DNA of 38,755 nucleotides from an uncultured Ectothiorhodospiraceae bacterium. GTDB lineage: Bacteria > Pseudomonadota > Gammaproteobacteria > Nitrococcales > Nitrococcaceae. The notes under the pieces are model-generated. The model searched no databases. It had not been told where the DNA came from and worked only from the letters and a program-made list of their open reading frames with translations. The position numbers were made by a program, and so were the translations under genes. The stretch lies in the NCBI GenBank assembly GCA_913056385.1, contig CAJXND010000018.1, forward strand, positions 1 through 38,755, given 5' to 3'. Every line of letters starts with the position of its first letter. Position 1 is the stretch's first letter. Below, in pieces: positions 1-9,932 of this stretch.

Positions 1-959
1 GGACCATCGATGGGATAGTCCTTCACGACCTCCACCTGCAGCGTGACGCTGCCCGAGACATCCATCGTATGCCCGGCGATCTCGCCATCGCCCTGGCCGG
101 CATGCATGTCACCCAGATAAAGGCCACCTCCCTTGACCTTGCAAGGCGCCACCAGGATCGCGCCGGCACGCACCGCATCGATATCCATGTGGCCATCCGT
201 CTTGTGCCGGACCAACTCCTCCGCACTGATGGCGTAGTCATGCGGCGCACCGACGAGAAAGGCGCCGAAATCGCCGGCGTTATGGCTGTCCGGCATGGCC
301 CGCGACGGGCAACTGCCAAGCTGCCCCAGGAACGGGCGCATCCGCACCAGCGCCCCGGGCATATCGGACGGCGCATAGTTCAGTATCGAGTGCTGATGGC
401 TGCCATCCGGCAGCGCGGCATAGTGATCGGCATCGTGGCCGACCCGCTCGGCCGCCTCCTTTGGCAGGGTCACGCCGACGCTGCGGGTGTCGTCGAAGGC
501 CACGGTGTAGCCATGCACAATCTCGAAGGGCTTGACCGGATTCCCGCAGATATCGCAGCGCACCGAATCCTGGCCGATACCCTCCACATGGGTCTCGGGC
601 CATACCGTATCGCAGGTCGGGCAGCGTGCAGCGACGTAGGGGTCGCCGACGCAGAAACCCTCGGGCGAGGAATCATGGCCCGACGCGGTGGCAGTCGCCG
701 TGACGGTAATATCACGGATGCGTATGGCAATGCCGTCGCCCACTTCGGCGCCGGCCACTTCCACCGGCCGGGTCACTTCATGTCCTCCACGGAGGCTGGG
801 CGTGATCATCGGCCCCCAGCAACCGGGCGCCGTGTTCGCAATGATGGTGCCACCATCCTCCACAGGCCCCAGCATGGTCCCTTCGGGATCCAGCACGGAG
901 TTGGTGAATTCGTTGACCACCAGGCTGCGCCGCGCAGCATTCTTGGTTTTATCCAGCAT
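1..959 (-). CDS. Acetamidase/formamidase family protein (3' end cut by window)
   Basis: My minus-strand translation gives 319 codons from the ATG at 957-959, open to the window edge. Family features of FmdA/AmdA-type amide hydrolases are visible: an N-terminal VNEFTNSVLDP stretch, PGCWGPMITPSLRGGHEV, HSILNYAPSDMPGALVRM, PDSHNAGDFGAFLVGAPHDY and a late GGGLYLGDMHAGQGDGE segment typical of the catalytic fold. These enzymes release ammonia from formamide or short amides in the cytoplasm. A GAGGAG-like ribosome site lies about 8 nt upstream (around 967-973), supporting this start. Unusual for the family as I know it is a four-cysteine insertion (C113, C116, C135, C138) resembling a zinc ribbon. 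The substrate cannot be read from sequence. The long plus-strand ORF across the same DNA is its antisense shadow. Confidence 0.85.
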   Translation of the reverse strand, partial: MLDKTKNAARRSLVVNEFTNSVLDPEGTMLGPVEDGGTIIANTAPGCWGPMITPSLRGGHEVTRPVEVAGAEVGDGIAIRIRDITVTATATASGHDSSPEGFCVGDPYVAARCPTCDTVWPETHVEGIGQDSVRCDICGNPVKPFEIVHGYTVAFDDTRSVGVTLPKEAAERVGHDADHYAALPDGSHQHSILNYAPSDMPGALVRMRPFLGQLGSCPSRAMPDSHNAGDFGAFLVGAPHDYAISAEELVRHKTDGHMDIDAVRAGAILVAPCKVKGGGLYLGDMHAGQGDGEIAGHTMDVSGSVTLQVEVVKDYPIDG

Positions 960-1030
960 GCTCTCACTCCTCGAAAATGATGGTGGATCGAGTATCCGGC
1001 GGAATTCGGAGAATGGCAATCGTCCGTGAT

Positions 1031-2155
1031 CTAGCGGGCCAGCGCCCCCACTGCCCGACGGAAACCGGCCAGTGAAATGGCGAACAATGCAGCCCCGATC
1101 AGCGCGAGGGCGAGGAACTGTGGCCAGACCACGGTCAGACCGGCGCCGCGGAAGAGAATCGCCTGCGAGAGCATGACGAAATGGGTATCGGGAGCGGCCA
1201 GCATGATCCAGCGGATAAACGCGGGCATGCTCTCGCGGGGTGTCATGGCCCCGGAGAGCATCAACAGCGGCAGCAGCACCAGCAGGATCAGCAGAGCGAA
1301 CTGCGGCATCGAACGGGCGAAGGTCCCCAGCACCACCCCCATCGAGGTCGCCGCAAACAGATGGAGCCCCGTACCCGCCAGGAACAGGGTAACCGAACCC
1401 TGCAACGGCACCCCGATCAGCCCGTGGACAATGCTGAACAGCGAAACCGCCGCCGCCAGCCATACGACAACCCCCATCGAGAGCACCTTCGCGGTCATGA
1501 TCTCGAGTGGCGTGACCGGCATGACCAGAAGGTGCTGAATCGTGCCGTGCTCGCGCTCCCGGATCAGGGCGGCGCCGGTCAGGATGATCGCCAGCATCGT
1601 GATGCGGCTGGTCAGCTCGGTTACCCCGCCAAACCAGGACTGATCGAGCTGCGGGTTGAACAGGGCGCGCAGCTCAAGACTGGCCGGGGATCGCCGTTCT
1701 TCACCGTAACGCCCGAGGAACTGGTTGACCTGCTGGTCGATGATGGCCTGTATGTACCCCGCCCCGGAGAAGGCCTGGGTCATTCGTGTGGCGTCCACGT
1801 TGAGCTGCAGAGCCGGGTCCCGCCCCCCGATCAGGTCGCGCTGGAATCCGGGCGGAATGGCAAGGGCAAAGGTCGTAAGCCCCTCGTCCATCCGGGCATC
1901 CATTCGCTCGGTGCTGATGAGCGCCGGCGGCAGGAACGCCGGGGGGTTGAAGGCATCCACCAGCCGCCATGAGAGCGGCGAACGATCCTCGTTGACGATG
2001 GAAATCGAGGCCTTGCTAAGGGTCTCCGGCATGGCGGTGGCGGCGGCATGGATGGAGATACTGAAGGCGTAGACAATCAACCCGAGCATGATCGGATCCC
2101 GCAAAAGGATCTGCAGCTCTTTCACCGCCAGGTTGAGCACGTTGCGCAGTCGCAT
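1031..2155 (-). CDS. yhhJ: ABC-2 type transporter permease, YhhJ-like
   Basis: 374-residue inner-membrane permease of the ABC-2 family. One N-terminal membrane helix (about residues 20-45) is followed by a large periplasmic domain (about 45-170) with IPPGFQRDLIGG and VDATRM motifs, then a five-helix membrane bundle containing ALIREREHGTIQHLLVMP, a signature loop of YhhJ/YbhR-type permeases. It starts 2 nt after the stop of the RbbA-like gene, so it is co-transcribed as the last gene of a yhiI-rbbA-yhhJ operon, the same content and order as in E. coli. It probably forms half of the export channel with the permease half of the RbbA-like protein. The exported substrate is unknown. Confidence 0.9.
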   Translation of the reverse strand: MRLRNVLNLAVKELQILLRDPIMLGLIVYAFSISIHAAATAMPETLSKASISIVNEDRSPLSWRLVDAFNPPAFLPPALISTERMDARMDEGLTTFALAIPPGFQRDLIGGRDPALQLNVDATRMTQAFSGAGYIQAIIDQQVNQFLGRYGEERRSPASLELRALFNPQLDQSWFGGVTELTSRITMLAIILTGAALIREREHGTIQHLLVMPVTPLEIMTAKVLSMGVVVWLAAAVSLFSIVHGLIGVPLQGSVTLFLAGTGLHLFAATSMGVVLGTFARSMPQFALLILLVLLPLLMLSGAMTPRESMPAFIRWIMLAAPDTHFVMLSQAILFRGAGLTVVWPQFLALALIGAALFAISLAGFRRAVGALAR

Positions 2156-2157
2156 GG

Positions 2158-4893
2158 CTAGCGAGCCTGCTTCCGGAGCAGGACAACCGCCAACCCGATC
2201 AGCACCGGGACGGCCAGCAGCAGTGGCAGGAATGCATCCTTCAGCTCGGCCATCCCCAGCCCCTTGGCAAAGGCACCCCGGGCAATGGTCAGGAAATGGG
2301 TGGTGGGATAGAGCTCGCCGATCACCCGGCCGAAACCCTGCAGTGAACTGACCGGCTCCAGCATCCCGGAAAAACTCACCGCCGGAATGATCGACAGGAT
2401 GGCCGTGCCGAATATCGCCGCTATCTGGCTGCGCATGAACGCCGAGATCACCAGCCCGACCGCCGTCGCCGCGCTCAGGTAAACCAGCGCGGCCAGGCTC
2501 AGCGTGATGAAACTCCCGGTGAGCGGCACGTCCAGCACGCTGATCGTCATGATCGTGAGGAGCAGGAAACTGCCCATCGACAGGACGACATACGGCATCT
2601 GCTTGCCAAGCAGGAACTCCAGCCGGCTGGTCGGGGTGACATGGAAGTTGGTGATGGAACCGAGCTCCTTCTCCCGAACCACACTGAGGGCCGTGAGCAT
2701 TGCCGGGATCAGCATTAAAAGGAGGGGAATCACGGCGGGCGCCATGGCCACCATGCTCTCCAGGTTGGGGTTGTAACGGAAACGGGTCTCGAGGGCATAG
2801 GGCGGCATGATGGCGTCGGCCTGCCCGCTTTCCACCGCCTTGCGCTGCAACCAGTGGGCATGGATCCCTTCCACATAACCGCGGATCGTTTCAGCCCGCT
2901 GCGGCATCGCGCCGTCAATCCAGGCGCCGATCTCCACGCCAGCCCCCCGTCTCAGATCGCGGGCAAAACCCGGCGGAATCTCCAGGGCGAGGCCCAGTTC
3001 ACCGCTGCGCATCCGTGCTTCCAGCTCCGACTGGCTGGCAATGGATGGTTGCTCGATGAAGTACCGAGACCCGGCAATGTCGCTGATGTAGTCACGGCTG
3101 GTCGTGGTGCGGTCACGGTCCAACACCGCGAAATCAAGATCATCAACATCCAGGCTGATGCCGTAGCCCATCACGAAAAGCAGGATCAGACTGCCCAGCA
3201 GCGCCATCGTCAGCCTCAGAGGGTCGCGCATCAGCTCGAGGCTCTCCCGCCAGGCATAACTGAGCATCCGGCGCCCGTCGAAGCGGGCCGGCGTTGATGA
3301 TTGCTCCGCTCCGCGCTGATCGGCCGAGAGGCTTCCACCGCCTCCACCATCCGGCTGGTCGCTGTCGACCCGACGCTCCAGCGTCGCCACGAACGCCGCC
3401 TCCAGGTCATCGACCCCCTCGCGATCCACGATGGCGGCCGGCGTATCGGTGCTGAGCACCTCTCCGGCATGCATCAGCGCGATGCGATCGCAGCGCTCCG
3501 CCTCGTTCATGAAATGCGTGGAGATGAAAATGGTGACACCGTCGTTGCGCGATAGATCAACCAGAATCCGCCAGAAATCATCACGGGCCACAGGATCGAC
3601 GCCGGAAGTCGGCTCATCGAGAATCAGCACCGGTGGCTGGTGGATCATCGCGGCCGCCAGCGATAGCCGCTGCCGATGACCCAGCGACAGATGCGCCGGC
3701 AGACGGTCCAGCGAGTCCGTCAGACCCAAACGCGCCGCCAGGCTGCATATCCGTTCGCTCGCGCTCGGACCCGACAGCCCGAAAAGCCTTGCATGCAAGC
3801 GCAGATTCCGGCGAACGGTCAGCTCATCGTAGAGCGAGAAGAACTGCGACATATAACCCACCTGACGGCGGGTCTGCAGGTCCCGGGGATCTAGCACATG
3901 ACTGAAAAGGCGGGCCTCCCCCTCGCTGGGCGGCAACAGCCCGGTGAGCATCTTCATGGTCGTGGTCTTGCCACAGCCATTCGAGCCCACGAAGCCGAAA
4001 ATCTCGCCACGTCGGATGGAGAAGCTCGCCGCATCCACTGCCGTGAAGTCACCAAACCGCCGCGTCAGCGAGTCCGCCTCGATGACCACCTGGCTGGCCT
4101 GGTCATCCGGCCGGGGCGGAATCTCCACTGGCGCGTGCCGGCCACGGCGGCGCTCCGGGAGCAGCCCGATGAAGGCCGACTCAAGGGATTGCGTGCCGGT
4201 TCGCTCACGAAGCGCTTCCACACTGCCACTTCCGAGGACCCGCCCACCATCGAGCGCGGTCACCCAGTCAAAGCGTTCCGCTTCCTCGAACGTGGCGGTC
4301 GCCACGACGACGCTCATCCCCGGCCGGCGCGCGCGAACCGCCTCCACAAGCGACCAGAACTGGCGCCGTGAAAGCGGATCGACGCCGGTGGTGGGCTCGT
4401 CGAGAATCAGCAGATCCGGGTCGTGAACCAACGCACAGCAAAGCCCAAGCTTCTGCTTCATGCCGCCGGAGAGCTTGTCCACTGGTCGCGAGAGGAATTC
4501 GTTGAGCCCGGTCGCCCGTGTCAGTGTCTCTATCCGCACTCGACGCTCGGCTGCCGCCTGGCCGAACAGACGCGCAAAGAAATCGATGTTCTCCGCAACG
4601 GAGAGAGTGGCATAGAGATTGCGACCCAACCCTTGCGGCATATAGGCGATCCGCGGATAGAGGCGCCGGCGTGCCGTGCTGTCCGACAGGTCCGCACCCA
4701 GGACATGAACACCGCCCGCCTGGATGGCCCGCGCCCCGGCCAGCAGGCCGAGCAGACTGGACTTGCCGGCGCCGTCAGGTCCGATGATCCCCGCCAGGCA
4801 ACCCGCGGGGATCTCCAGGGAGACGTCATCCAGAGCAATCGTGCGGCGATAGACCAGCCGCAACCCCCGGACCTGTGCAACAGGCCCGGTCAT
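2158..4893 (-). CDS. rbbA: RbbA/YhiH-like fusion: two ABC ATPases plus ABC-2 permease
   Basis: From the ATG at 4891-4893 the product is 911 residues, the E. coli RbbA length as I remember it. This start overlaps the yhiI stop as ATGA; an upstream in-frame start at 4926 would add 11 residues inside yhiI and is less likely. Order of domains: ATPase 1 (Walker [10 protein letters not shown] near 38-46, LSGGMKQ near 140, [10 protein letters not shown] near 160), ATPase 2 ([10 protein letters not shown] near 306, a degenerate signature LSLGHRQ, Walker [11 protein letters not shown]), then a permease from about 540 with an N-terminal helix, a periplasmic domain and a terminal helix bundle containing [17 protein letters not shown]. 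In E. coli RbbA is described as a ribosome-associated ATPase; the operon with an HlyD protein and a second permease argues for an exporter. Confidence 0.9.
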   Translation of the reverse strand: MTGPVAQVRGLRLVYRRTIALDDVSLEIPAGCLAGIIGPDGAGKSSLLGLLAGARAIQAGGVHVLGADLSDSTARRRLYPRIAYMPQGLGRNLYATLSVAENIDFFARLFGQAAAERRVRIETLTRATGLNEFLSRPVDKLSGGMKQKLGLCCALVHDPDLLILDEPTTGVDPLSRRQFWSLVEAVRARRPGMSVVVATATFEEAERFDWVTALDGGRVLGSGSVEALRERTGTQSLESAFIGLLPERRRGRHAPVEIPPRPDDQASQVVIEADSLTRRFGDFTAVDAASFSIRRGEIFGFVGSNGCGKTTTMKMLTGLLPPSEGEARLFSHVLDPRDLQTRRQVGYMSQFFSLYDELTVRRNLRLHARLFGLSGPSASERICSLAARLGLTDSLDRLPAHLSLGHRQRLSLAAAMIHQPPVLILDEPTSGVDPVARDDFWRILVDLSRNDGVTIFISTHFMNEAERCDRIALMHAGEVLSTDTPAAIVDREGVDDLEAAFVATLERRVDSDQPDGGGGGSLSADQRGAEQSSTPARFDGRRMLSYAWRESLELMRDPLRLTMALLGSLILLFVMGYGISLDVDDLDFAVLDRDRTTTSRDYISDIAGSRYFIEQPSIASQSELEARMRSGELGLALEIPPGFARDLRRGAGVEIGAWIDGAMPQRAETIRGYVEGIHAHWLQRKAVESGQADAIMPPYALETRFRYNPNLESMVAMAPAVIPLLLMLIPAMLTALSVVREKELGSITNFHVTPTSRLEFLLGKQMPYVVLSMGSFLLLTIMTISVLDVPLTGSFITLSLAALVYLSAATAVGLVISAFMRSQIAAIFGTAILSIIPAVSFSGMLEPVSSLQGFGRVIGELYPTTHFLTIARGAFAKGLGMAELKDAFLPLLLAVPVLIGLAVVLLRKQAR

Positions 4894-5987
4894 TCCGGCA
4901 GATTCAACTGCAGCTCCGCCGGCCAATCCGCCTCCGGATCGAGCCGCACATAGGCCATGCCCGGCAGCCCGGTCTTGACCTGCCTCAGATGGCGGCGCAG
5001 CAGCTCGGGATCGATGGACGCCTTCAGGCGGAACATGAGCTTTTCTCGCTCCTGCTCGGTCTCCACGGTCTTCGGCGTGAACTGCGCCTCATCGGCGACG
5101 AAACTGATATGCGCCGGGATCACGTAGTCCGGGGCGGCATCCACAACGATCCGGGCCTCGGCGCCAATAGCGGTGCGTCCGGCTTCGGCGGTCGGCAGGA
5201 AAAACGTCATGTAGACGTCGGTCAGGTCAACCAGGTTCAGCACCGCCCCACCGGCGGCCAGCACTTCGCCGGGTTGGGCCACCCGGTACTGGACGCGCCC
5301 GCTCCGGGGTGCACGCAGGACGGCCTCGTCCAGATCACTCTGAATGCGCTCGACCGTCGCCTGCGCCGCGGACCGCTCCGCGCGGGCGGCGACAACGCCC
5401 GAGCGGGCCGCACCAAGCGCCGCACGCGCCGATGCAACCTCGGCCTCCGCGGCACTGACTGCGGCCCGGGCACCCTCGAACGCGGCCTCATCCTCGTCCA
5501 GTTGAGCGGGCGTGGCGCTCCCGCGGTCGACAAGCTGGCGGGTGCGTTCCAGCCGCTTCCGCGCGGCATTCAGCTCGGCCTCACGCTGACGGACGACCGC
5601 CTCGGCCGTCTCGAGCCGGGATTGGCGCTCCTCCACCTGGCGCTCGGCCGTGTCGACACCGATGCGCGCCCGCTCGGCCTGCGCCTCGGCCTCGTGCAGC
5701 CGGGCCTCGAGGCTGACGGTATCCATGCGGGCCAGGACATCTCCGGATTCGACGAAGTCGCCCTCTTCCACGCCGACGCTTTGCAGACGTCCGGCCGTGC
5801 GGGTGGCGACATTGATCTCGACCGCCTCAATACGGCCATTGCTGCCGGCGAATCCCTCGGGCAGACCGTTGTCGACCCACGGCCGCCAGGTCAACACCGC
5901 GATACCGATGACCACGACCACCGTCAGCCCCAGCCACGAGGCACGTGCCCCCAACCATTGTCGCCAGCATGGCTTGTCGGCGCTCAT
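4890..5987 (-). CDS. yhiI: HlyD-family periplasmic adaptor, YhiI-like
   Basis: 365-residue membrane fusion protein. One N-terminal membrane anchor (about residues 18-35) is followed by a biotinyl-lipoyl half-motif ([22 protein letters not shown]), a long Ala/Glu/Arg-rich coiled coil (about 95-210, helical hairpin), the second lipoyl half ([23 protein letters not shown]) and a beta-barrel domain. It would link the RbbA/YhhJ inner-membrane exporter to an outer-membrane TolC-type channel; a tolC gene exists in this window but 23 kb away. AAGGGG five bases before the ATG at 5985-5987 supports the start. First gene of the minus-strand operon, translationally coupled to the RbbA-like gene by an ATGA overlap. 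Confidence 0.9.
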   Translation of the reverse strand: MSADKPCWRQWLGARASWLGLTVVVVIGIAVLTWRPWVDNGLPEGFAGSNGRIEAVEINVATRTAGRLQSVGVEEGDFVESGDVLARMDTVSLEARLHEAEAQAERARIGVDTAERQVEERQSRLETAEAVVRQREAELNAARKRLERTRQLVDRGSATPAQLDEDEAAFEGARAAVSAAEAEVASARAALGAARSGVVAARAERSAAQATVERIQSDLDEAVLRAPRSGRVQYRVAQPGEVLAAGGAVLNLVDLTDVYMTFFLPTAEAGRTAIGAEARIVVDAAPDYVIPAHISFVADEAQFTPKTVETEQEREKLMFRLKASIDPELLRRHLRQVKTGLPGMAYVRLDPEADWPAELQLNLPE

Positions 5988-6193
5988 TCGGGCCCCTTGC
6001 CGCAGTCGGCGCCGCAGCCGGCACGGGAAACGTGACTCATGAAGACACCTCGGTCATTATCCAATACTCAGGTTGGGTATCCGACCCGCTTCTAAGGTTA
6101 GAGACTCCGGATCTGCCGGTCATGGTTCCCGAGAGGGAAATCATTCCGGGCTTAGAGGGTCTGACAGGGTAGGAAATGGCAAGGAGATGTTCG
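5988..6193. other. Divergent intergenic region (yhiI / lipoprotein gene)
   Basis: About 200 bases separate the two divergent starts. The region must hold promoters in both directions. I see the yhiI ribosome site at its left edge and AAGGAG at 6181-6186 for the lipoprotein gene, but no convincing -35/-10 pair, hairpin or repeat. Confidence 0.5.
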
Positions 6194-6856
6194 ATGCAGA
6201 TAATCCGGGAATGGAGAGGTCCCTGGCTCGCGATTGCCATGGCGCTGGTGGTAAGCGCCTGCGCATCGGTAAGCGGGAGCGGGGAGTACAATCGCAGTTT
6301 TGATTTCTCCAGTATCCAGCGCACCGCGGTGGTCTCGGTTGAAGGCGTCGGCGGGCAGGCTGCCCGCGACCAGATCGCCAGCATGTTCAATCAGGCCCTG
6401 CTTCGGCATGGCTACAGCCCGATCGAGCGCAGCCAGATCAACGCCGTGCTCGAGGAGCAGGACTTTTCACGATCGCAGATCACCACGGCCTCTGGTGCGG
6501 CCCGGGCGGGTCAGGTCTTGAACGTGGATAGCGTCGTCCTGGTCAATATCCCGGACTTCGGTGACGACATGAGCATGAGCGCCCAGATGGTGGACGTGGA
6601 GGACGGCACCATTCTGTGGTCCGCCTCCGGCAGCGCCCGGACCGGTGCCAACATGACCCGTCGCGCCGGGCAGCTGCTTGGTGCCATCGGTGGCGGCATT
6701 ATCGGTGCCGAGGTGGGTGATGACACGGGCGCCATCGTTGGTGGCGTGGGGGGTGCCGTTGGTGGCGGCATCGCCGCGGATGCGCTGTCCAAACAGCGTC
6801 AGGAGCAGACGGCGATACTCATCGACCAGCTCACGCAGAGTCTGCCCATGCGCTGA
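6194..6856 (+). CDS. CsgG/HfaB-like outer-membrane lipoprotein
   Basis: 220 residues from the ATG at 6194, which has AAGGAG at 6181-6186 at good spacing; an earlier in-frame ATG at 6176 lacks this. A signal peptide ends in a lipobox VVSAC (Cys about residue 23), so the mature protein should be a lipoprotein. The body (IQRTAVVSVEGVGGQAARDQIASMFNQ, GYSPIERSQINAVLEEQ, NVDSVVLVNIPDF) resembles the nucleotide-like fold of CsgG/FlgO-type assembly lipoproteins. It is followed by a Gly/Ala-rich stretch (about 160-200: LLGAIGGGIIGAEVGDD, VGGVGGAVGGGIA) that looks like a glycine-zipper membrane segment. Single-gene unit; its partner is unknown. Function is inferred only from fold resemblance. Confidence 0.75.
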   Translation: MQIIREWRGPWLAIAMALVVSACASVSGSGEYNRSFDFSSIQRTAVVSVEGVGGQAARDQIASMFNQALLRHGYSPIERSQINAVLEEQDFSRSQITTASGAARAGQVLNVDSVVLVNIPDFGDDMSMSAQMVDVEDGTILWSASGSARTGANMTRRAGQLLGAIGGGIIGAEVGDDTGAIVGGVGGAVGGGIAADALSKQRQEQTAILIDQLTQSLPMR

Positions 6857-6889
6857 GCGCGGCACGCGGGAATGATCCCTTGCTGATCA

Positions 6890-6923
6890 CAGGCCGTGAT
6901 ACCGTGTGGCGGATCACGGCCTG
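6890..6923. repeat. Perfect 11-bp inverted repeat before the CMD-like gene
   Basis: caggccgtgat at 6890-6900 pairs exactly with atcacggcctg at 6913-6923, with a 12-nt loop. No T-run follows, so it is not a classical terminator. It sits between the lipoprotein stop and the ribosome site at 6934-6937, so it could be an operator or a 5' leader hairpin. Confidence 0.6.
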
Positions 6924-6944
6924 GACGACAACCGGAGTCAAGCA

Positions 6945-7298
6945 ATGAGCAACGACCTGCCGCACGGCGCCAACGATGTCGCCACCAACAATCCGGATGT
7001 CTGGGATGCCTACAGTGAACTGGGACTGGCGGTGGCCGAATCGGGCCCGCTGGACGGCAGCGAGCGCCGGCTGGTGAAGCTGGCTCTGTCGATCGGCATC
7101 GGCAGCGAGGGCGCTACGCACTCGCACACACGTCGGGCCCTTGACGAGGGATTCAGCGCCGAGGCCCTGCGCCAGGTCGCGCTGCTGGCCATCCCCACGG
7201 CGGGATTCCCGGCGGCGGTGGCCGGCCTCACCTGGATAGAGGATGTCCTCTCCGAAGAAGACGAAGACGAAGAGGACGAGTCCGACGACGGCGAATGA
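6945..7298 (+). CDS. Carboxymuconolactone decarboxylase-like (AhpD fold) protein without cysteines
   Basis: 117 residues from the ATG at 6945 (GGAG at 6934-6937, seven bases away); a GTG at 6906 would start inside the upstream hairpin and is rejected. The helical core (WDAYSELGLAVAESG, ERRLVKLALSIGIGSEGATHSHTRRALDEGFS, ALRQVALLAIPTAGFPAAVAGLTW) matches the CMD/AhpD family. In family members with peroxidase or thiol activity a CxxC lies just before the conserved His; here the equivalent stretch reads GSEGATHSH with no Cys, so thiol redox chemistry is unlikely. The last 20 residues are nearly all Asp/Glu (EEDEDEEDESDDGE), as seen in halophilic proteins. Substrate unknown. Confidence 0.8.
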   Translation: MSNDLPHGANDVATNNPDVWDAYSELGLAVAESGPLDGSERRLVKLALSIGIGSEGATHSHTRRALDEGFSAEALRQVALLAIPTAGFPAAVAGLTWIEDVLSEEDEDEEDESDDGE

Positions 7299-7310
7299 GG
7301 CGCCCGGCGA

Positions 7311-7955
7311 TCAGCCAATGCCATGCTGCACCGCCCAGACGGCGGCCTCGACGCGGGAGCGCAGCTTCATCTTGCGAAGCAGGTTCCTTACGTGGATCTT
7401 CGCCGTGCCCTCGGTGATATGCAGCTCGCGGGCGATCATCTTGTTGCTCTGGCCATGCGCCAATCGGCCGAGAATTTCGCGCTCCCGGGCAGTCAGCGCC
7501 TCAATCCCGAATGAATCGCTGTCCGAGTCGGCGTTCATCGCCCTCGCCAGGGTGGCGGTCAGGGCGGGGCTGATCACCACCTCGCCCTCAACCGCCCGCG
7601 AGAGCGAGTCGATCAGGCGCTCCGGCTCCATGTCCTTGAGCAGATAACCACTGGCGCCGGCGCGCAGGGCCTCGCCGACATCTTCATCCCGGTCGGAGAC
7701 GGTGAGGACAACCACGGGGGTGGTATAGCCGGCCTCGCGCAGCGCTTTCAGCGTATCGACGCCACTCATGCCCGGCATCTCCAGATCCAGCAGGATCAGA
7801 TCCGGGTCCAGCGACTCTGCCAGACGCAGACCCTCCGAACCGCTTCCCGCCTCTCCGGCAAGCTCAAGCCCCCGGCCCGGCTCCAGCGCCAGGAGTTGTG
7901 CCAGTCCGCGGCGGAGCAGCGGATGGTCATCAACGATCAGTATGCGATGGGTCAT
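7311..7955 (-). CDS. narL: NarL/FixJ-type response regulator
   Basis: 214-residue two-domain regulator. The receiver domain has the acidic pair D9-D10, phospho-acceptor D57 in ILLDLEMPGMSG, a conserved Thr in VVLTVSD and Lys in YLLKDM. A LuxR-type helix-turn-helix follows (about 150-210: LTAREREILGRLAHGQSNKMIARELHITEGTAKIHVRNLLRKM). Its start overlaps the stop of the sensor kinase by ATGA (7952-7955), so the two are coupled. The pairing with a NarX-type sensor and the LLKDMEPERL segment point to NarL. No nitrate reductase genes lie in the window, so targets must be elsewhere. Confidence 0.85.
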   Translation of the reverse strand: MTHRILIVDDHPLLRRGLAQLLALEPGRGLELAGEAGSGSEGLRLAESLDPDLILLDLEMPGMSGVDTLKALREAGYTTPVVVLTVSDRDEDVGEALRAGASGYLLKDMEPERLIDSLSRAVEGEVVISPALTATLARAMNADSDSDSFGIEALTAREREILGRLAHGQSNKMIARELHITEGTAKIHVRNLLRKMKLRSRVEAAVWAVQHGIG

Positions 7956-9763
7956 CCCGCCGGGACCTCAACCTCAATTCGGGTGCCACCTGTCTCCGGA
8001 TGCTGAATACTCAACACACCACCAAGACGTTCCGCTCTCTCACGCATCGTGACGAGGCCATAGTGCCCGATTCGATTCATATCGGGCTCAGGGTTGATGC
8101 CAATGCCATCGTCGTCTATCCGCAGGACGAGTGGCCTACCCGCTCCGCGCCGGAATAAAGCCACGGTCGCATTGCGCGCACTCGAGTGGCGAACAATATT
8201 GGCGAGAGCCTCCCTGACGATATGGAGCATGTGAATCGTCTCAGGGGCGGTTAACCCGATCTGCCTCTCAGAGAACTCCAACTCTATCGTGAGTTCCGGG
8301 GAACGCCGCGCACACTCGCTCACCGCACCGCGGAGTGCCAACTCCAAATCCGGTTCGTCGACTCGCAGACGAAAAGTGGCAAGCAGTTCTCGAAGATCCT
8401 GATATGCGGCAGTTAGCCCTATTTGGAGTTCGTCCAGTATTGCTTCTGTCTCGGGGGATGCCTGACCGGATACGGTTATCTGACTGCCCAGCCGCACTAC
8501 CTGAATCTTGAGATAGGAGAGCGCCTGTGCCAGCGAGTCATGGAGCTCTCGGGCAATGACCGCACGCTCCTCCATCAAAGACAGGATCTCCTGCTCGCGC
8601 GATGCACGCGCCAGCCGGCTCGCCCAGCTGAAGCGCTCGGCAACCGCTTCGAGCAGCTGACGGTCCATGTCTGTCAGCCGCTTATCCGTATCGCTGACTA
8701 CGGTTAATGCACCGCATTCGATCTTGCCGTCGCTCAGCGAAATACGGGTGTGAGTGGAGGATTCGCGAGCCGCATTGGCAAATTGCCATGCATCACCACC
8801 CGGGCGGGATACCGTTATCACAACCCCTCGGTCCATAGCACTCGGATCGCGGATCTCCAGGTTGACTGAGCACAGGCCGATGATCCGGCGCAAGCGCCCC
8901 AGCAGCGGCTCAATCGTCTGATAATTCAGTTCGAGCGGAACCAGATCGCACGTCAAGTCATAGAGCAGCATCAGCGACTGATTGCGATATCGCAGCTCCG
9001 CACTCTTGCTGCCAACCTCAGACTCAAGATCGATCTGCAAGCGCTCGACGTGAGCGACCATATGGTTGAAATGATCCGCGATCACGCCGATCTCATTATC
9101 CGGCAGCGGCTCAACCCGAACACCGCGATTTCCGCTCGAGGCTCTCCTGACGGCTTGGCCGAGGCGAGCCAGAGGCCTGAAAAGGCCATCCTGCAACTGC
9201 AGCATCGCGAGCGCGGCGAGGGAAAGAATCAGCGCAATGACGGCCGCCTGCGCCCACCACAGCAGCCGAACCCGTGACTCGGCCTCGGATTGAAGCGCAG
9301 AAACCATGGCGTCGATATGTGACACGAAGCGCGACACCGCGTCCAAATAGCGAACGGCCGTCACCGGATCACTTGCCACCGTGGTGGCAAAGCGACGCCA
9401 GTCGTTCACGACTCGCTTGTAAGCAGCCGCAGAGGATTCCTCTCCATGCGCCAAGGCATGCATCAGGCGGGCATCCGACAAGGTCTCTCCGAATCGCTGC
9501 GCGGCGTTGCCTACAGCGGATTGGCCGGCGCCATCTCTGACTAACAACGCGACTTGAAAAGCCTGCATACGCAGCGAGCCAGCCAAGTTGATCGCCGCCG
9601 CGTCAGTACGAATAGAGTCGCCGATATAGGTCAACCCGGACATCCCAGACGCGGCCACCACAGCAATGCCCAGGACCAACAGGCCAACGCGAAACCGCAG
9701 GGAGCGAATTCCGGATCCGGTTTTAGCTCGTGAGATCCACCTCGCCATAGACCGGCGCCACAC
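7952..9763 (-). CDS. narX: Nitrate/nitrite sensor histidine kinase, NarX-type
   Basis: 603 residues from a GTG at 9763; an ATG at 9748 (residue 6) is an equally possible start, as neither has a strong ribosome site. Layout: membrane helix about 24-46, a P-box-like periplasmic segment at about 50-70 (DSIRTDAAAINLAGSLRMQ) as in NarX/NarQ nitrate sensors, a helical periplasmic domain, second membrane helix about 167-190, HAMP, a central GAF-like region, a HisKA_3 H-box with H408 in VIARELHDSLAQALSYLKIQ, and a C-terminal ATPase domain ending MRERAERLGG with GGTRIEVEVP. It phosphorylates the adjacent NarL-like regulator. Confidence 0.85.
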   Translation of the reverse strand: MWRRSMARWISRAKTGSGIRSLRFRVGLLVLGIAVVAASGMSGLTYIGDSIRTDAAAINLAGSLRMQAFQVALLVRDGAGQSAVGNAAQRFGETLSDARLMHALAHGEESSAAAYKRVVNDWRRFATTVASDPVTAVRYLDAVSRFVSHIDAMVSALQSEAESRVRLLWWAQAAVIALILSLAALAMLQLQDGLFRPLARLGQAVRRASSGNRGVRVEPLPDNEIGVIADHFNHMVAHVERLQIDLESEVGSKSAELRYRNQSLMLLYDLTCDLVPLELNYQTIEPLLGRLRRIIGLCSVNLEIRDPSAMDRGVVITVSRPGGDAWQFANAARESSTHTRISLSDGKIECGALTVVSDTDKRLTDMDRQLLEAVAERFSWASRLARASREQEILSLMEERAVIARELHDSLAQALSYLKIQVVRLGSQITVSGQASPETEAILDELQIGLTAAYQDLRELLATFRLRVDEPDLELALRGAVSECARRSPELTIELEFSERQIGLTAPETIHMLHIVREALANIVRHSSARNATVALFRRGAGRPLVLRIDDDGIGINPEPDMNRIGHYGLVTMRERAERLGGVLSIQHPETGGTRIEVEVPAG

Positions 9764-9932
9764 TCATGGATACGTTGTGCCCCTGCATCCCTCTGATGCG
9801 TAGGGAGTCAAGTGTACCTGCTCCGTGGGCGTAATAGGCGAAGGCTATTGTTCAGCGCAGCCCGTTGCATTTTCCCCAACGCCGGTTCCGGCCTATCATT
9901 GGTGCTTTCTGTTGTATGCAGGATCGACCGAC

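Noticed and set aside
69-980. 303-codon plus-strand open frame at the left edge
   Set aside because: Antisense to the partial acetamidase/formamidase-like gene, whose translation shows clear family sequence.
4875-6035. 386-codon plus-strand open frame
   Set aside because: Antisense to the HlyD-like adaptor gene, which has full family features; no recognisable domains of its own.
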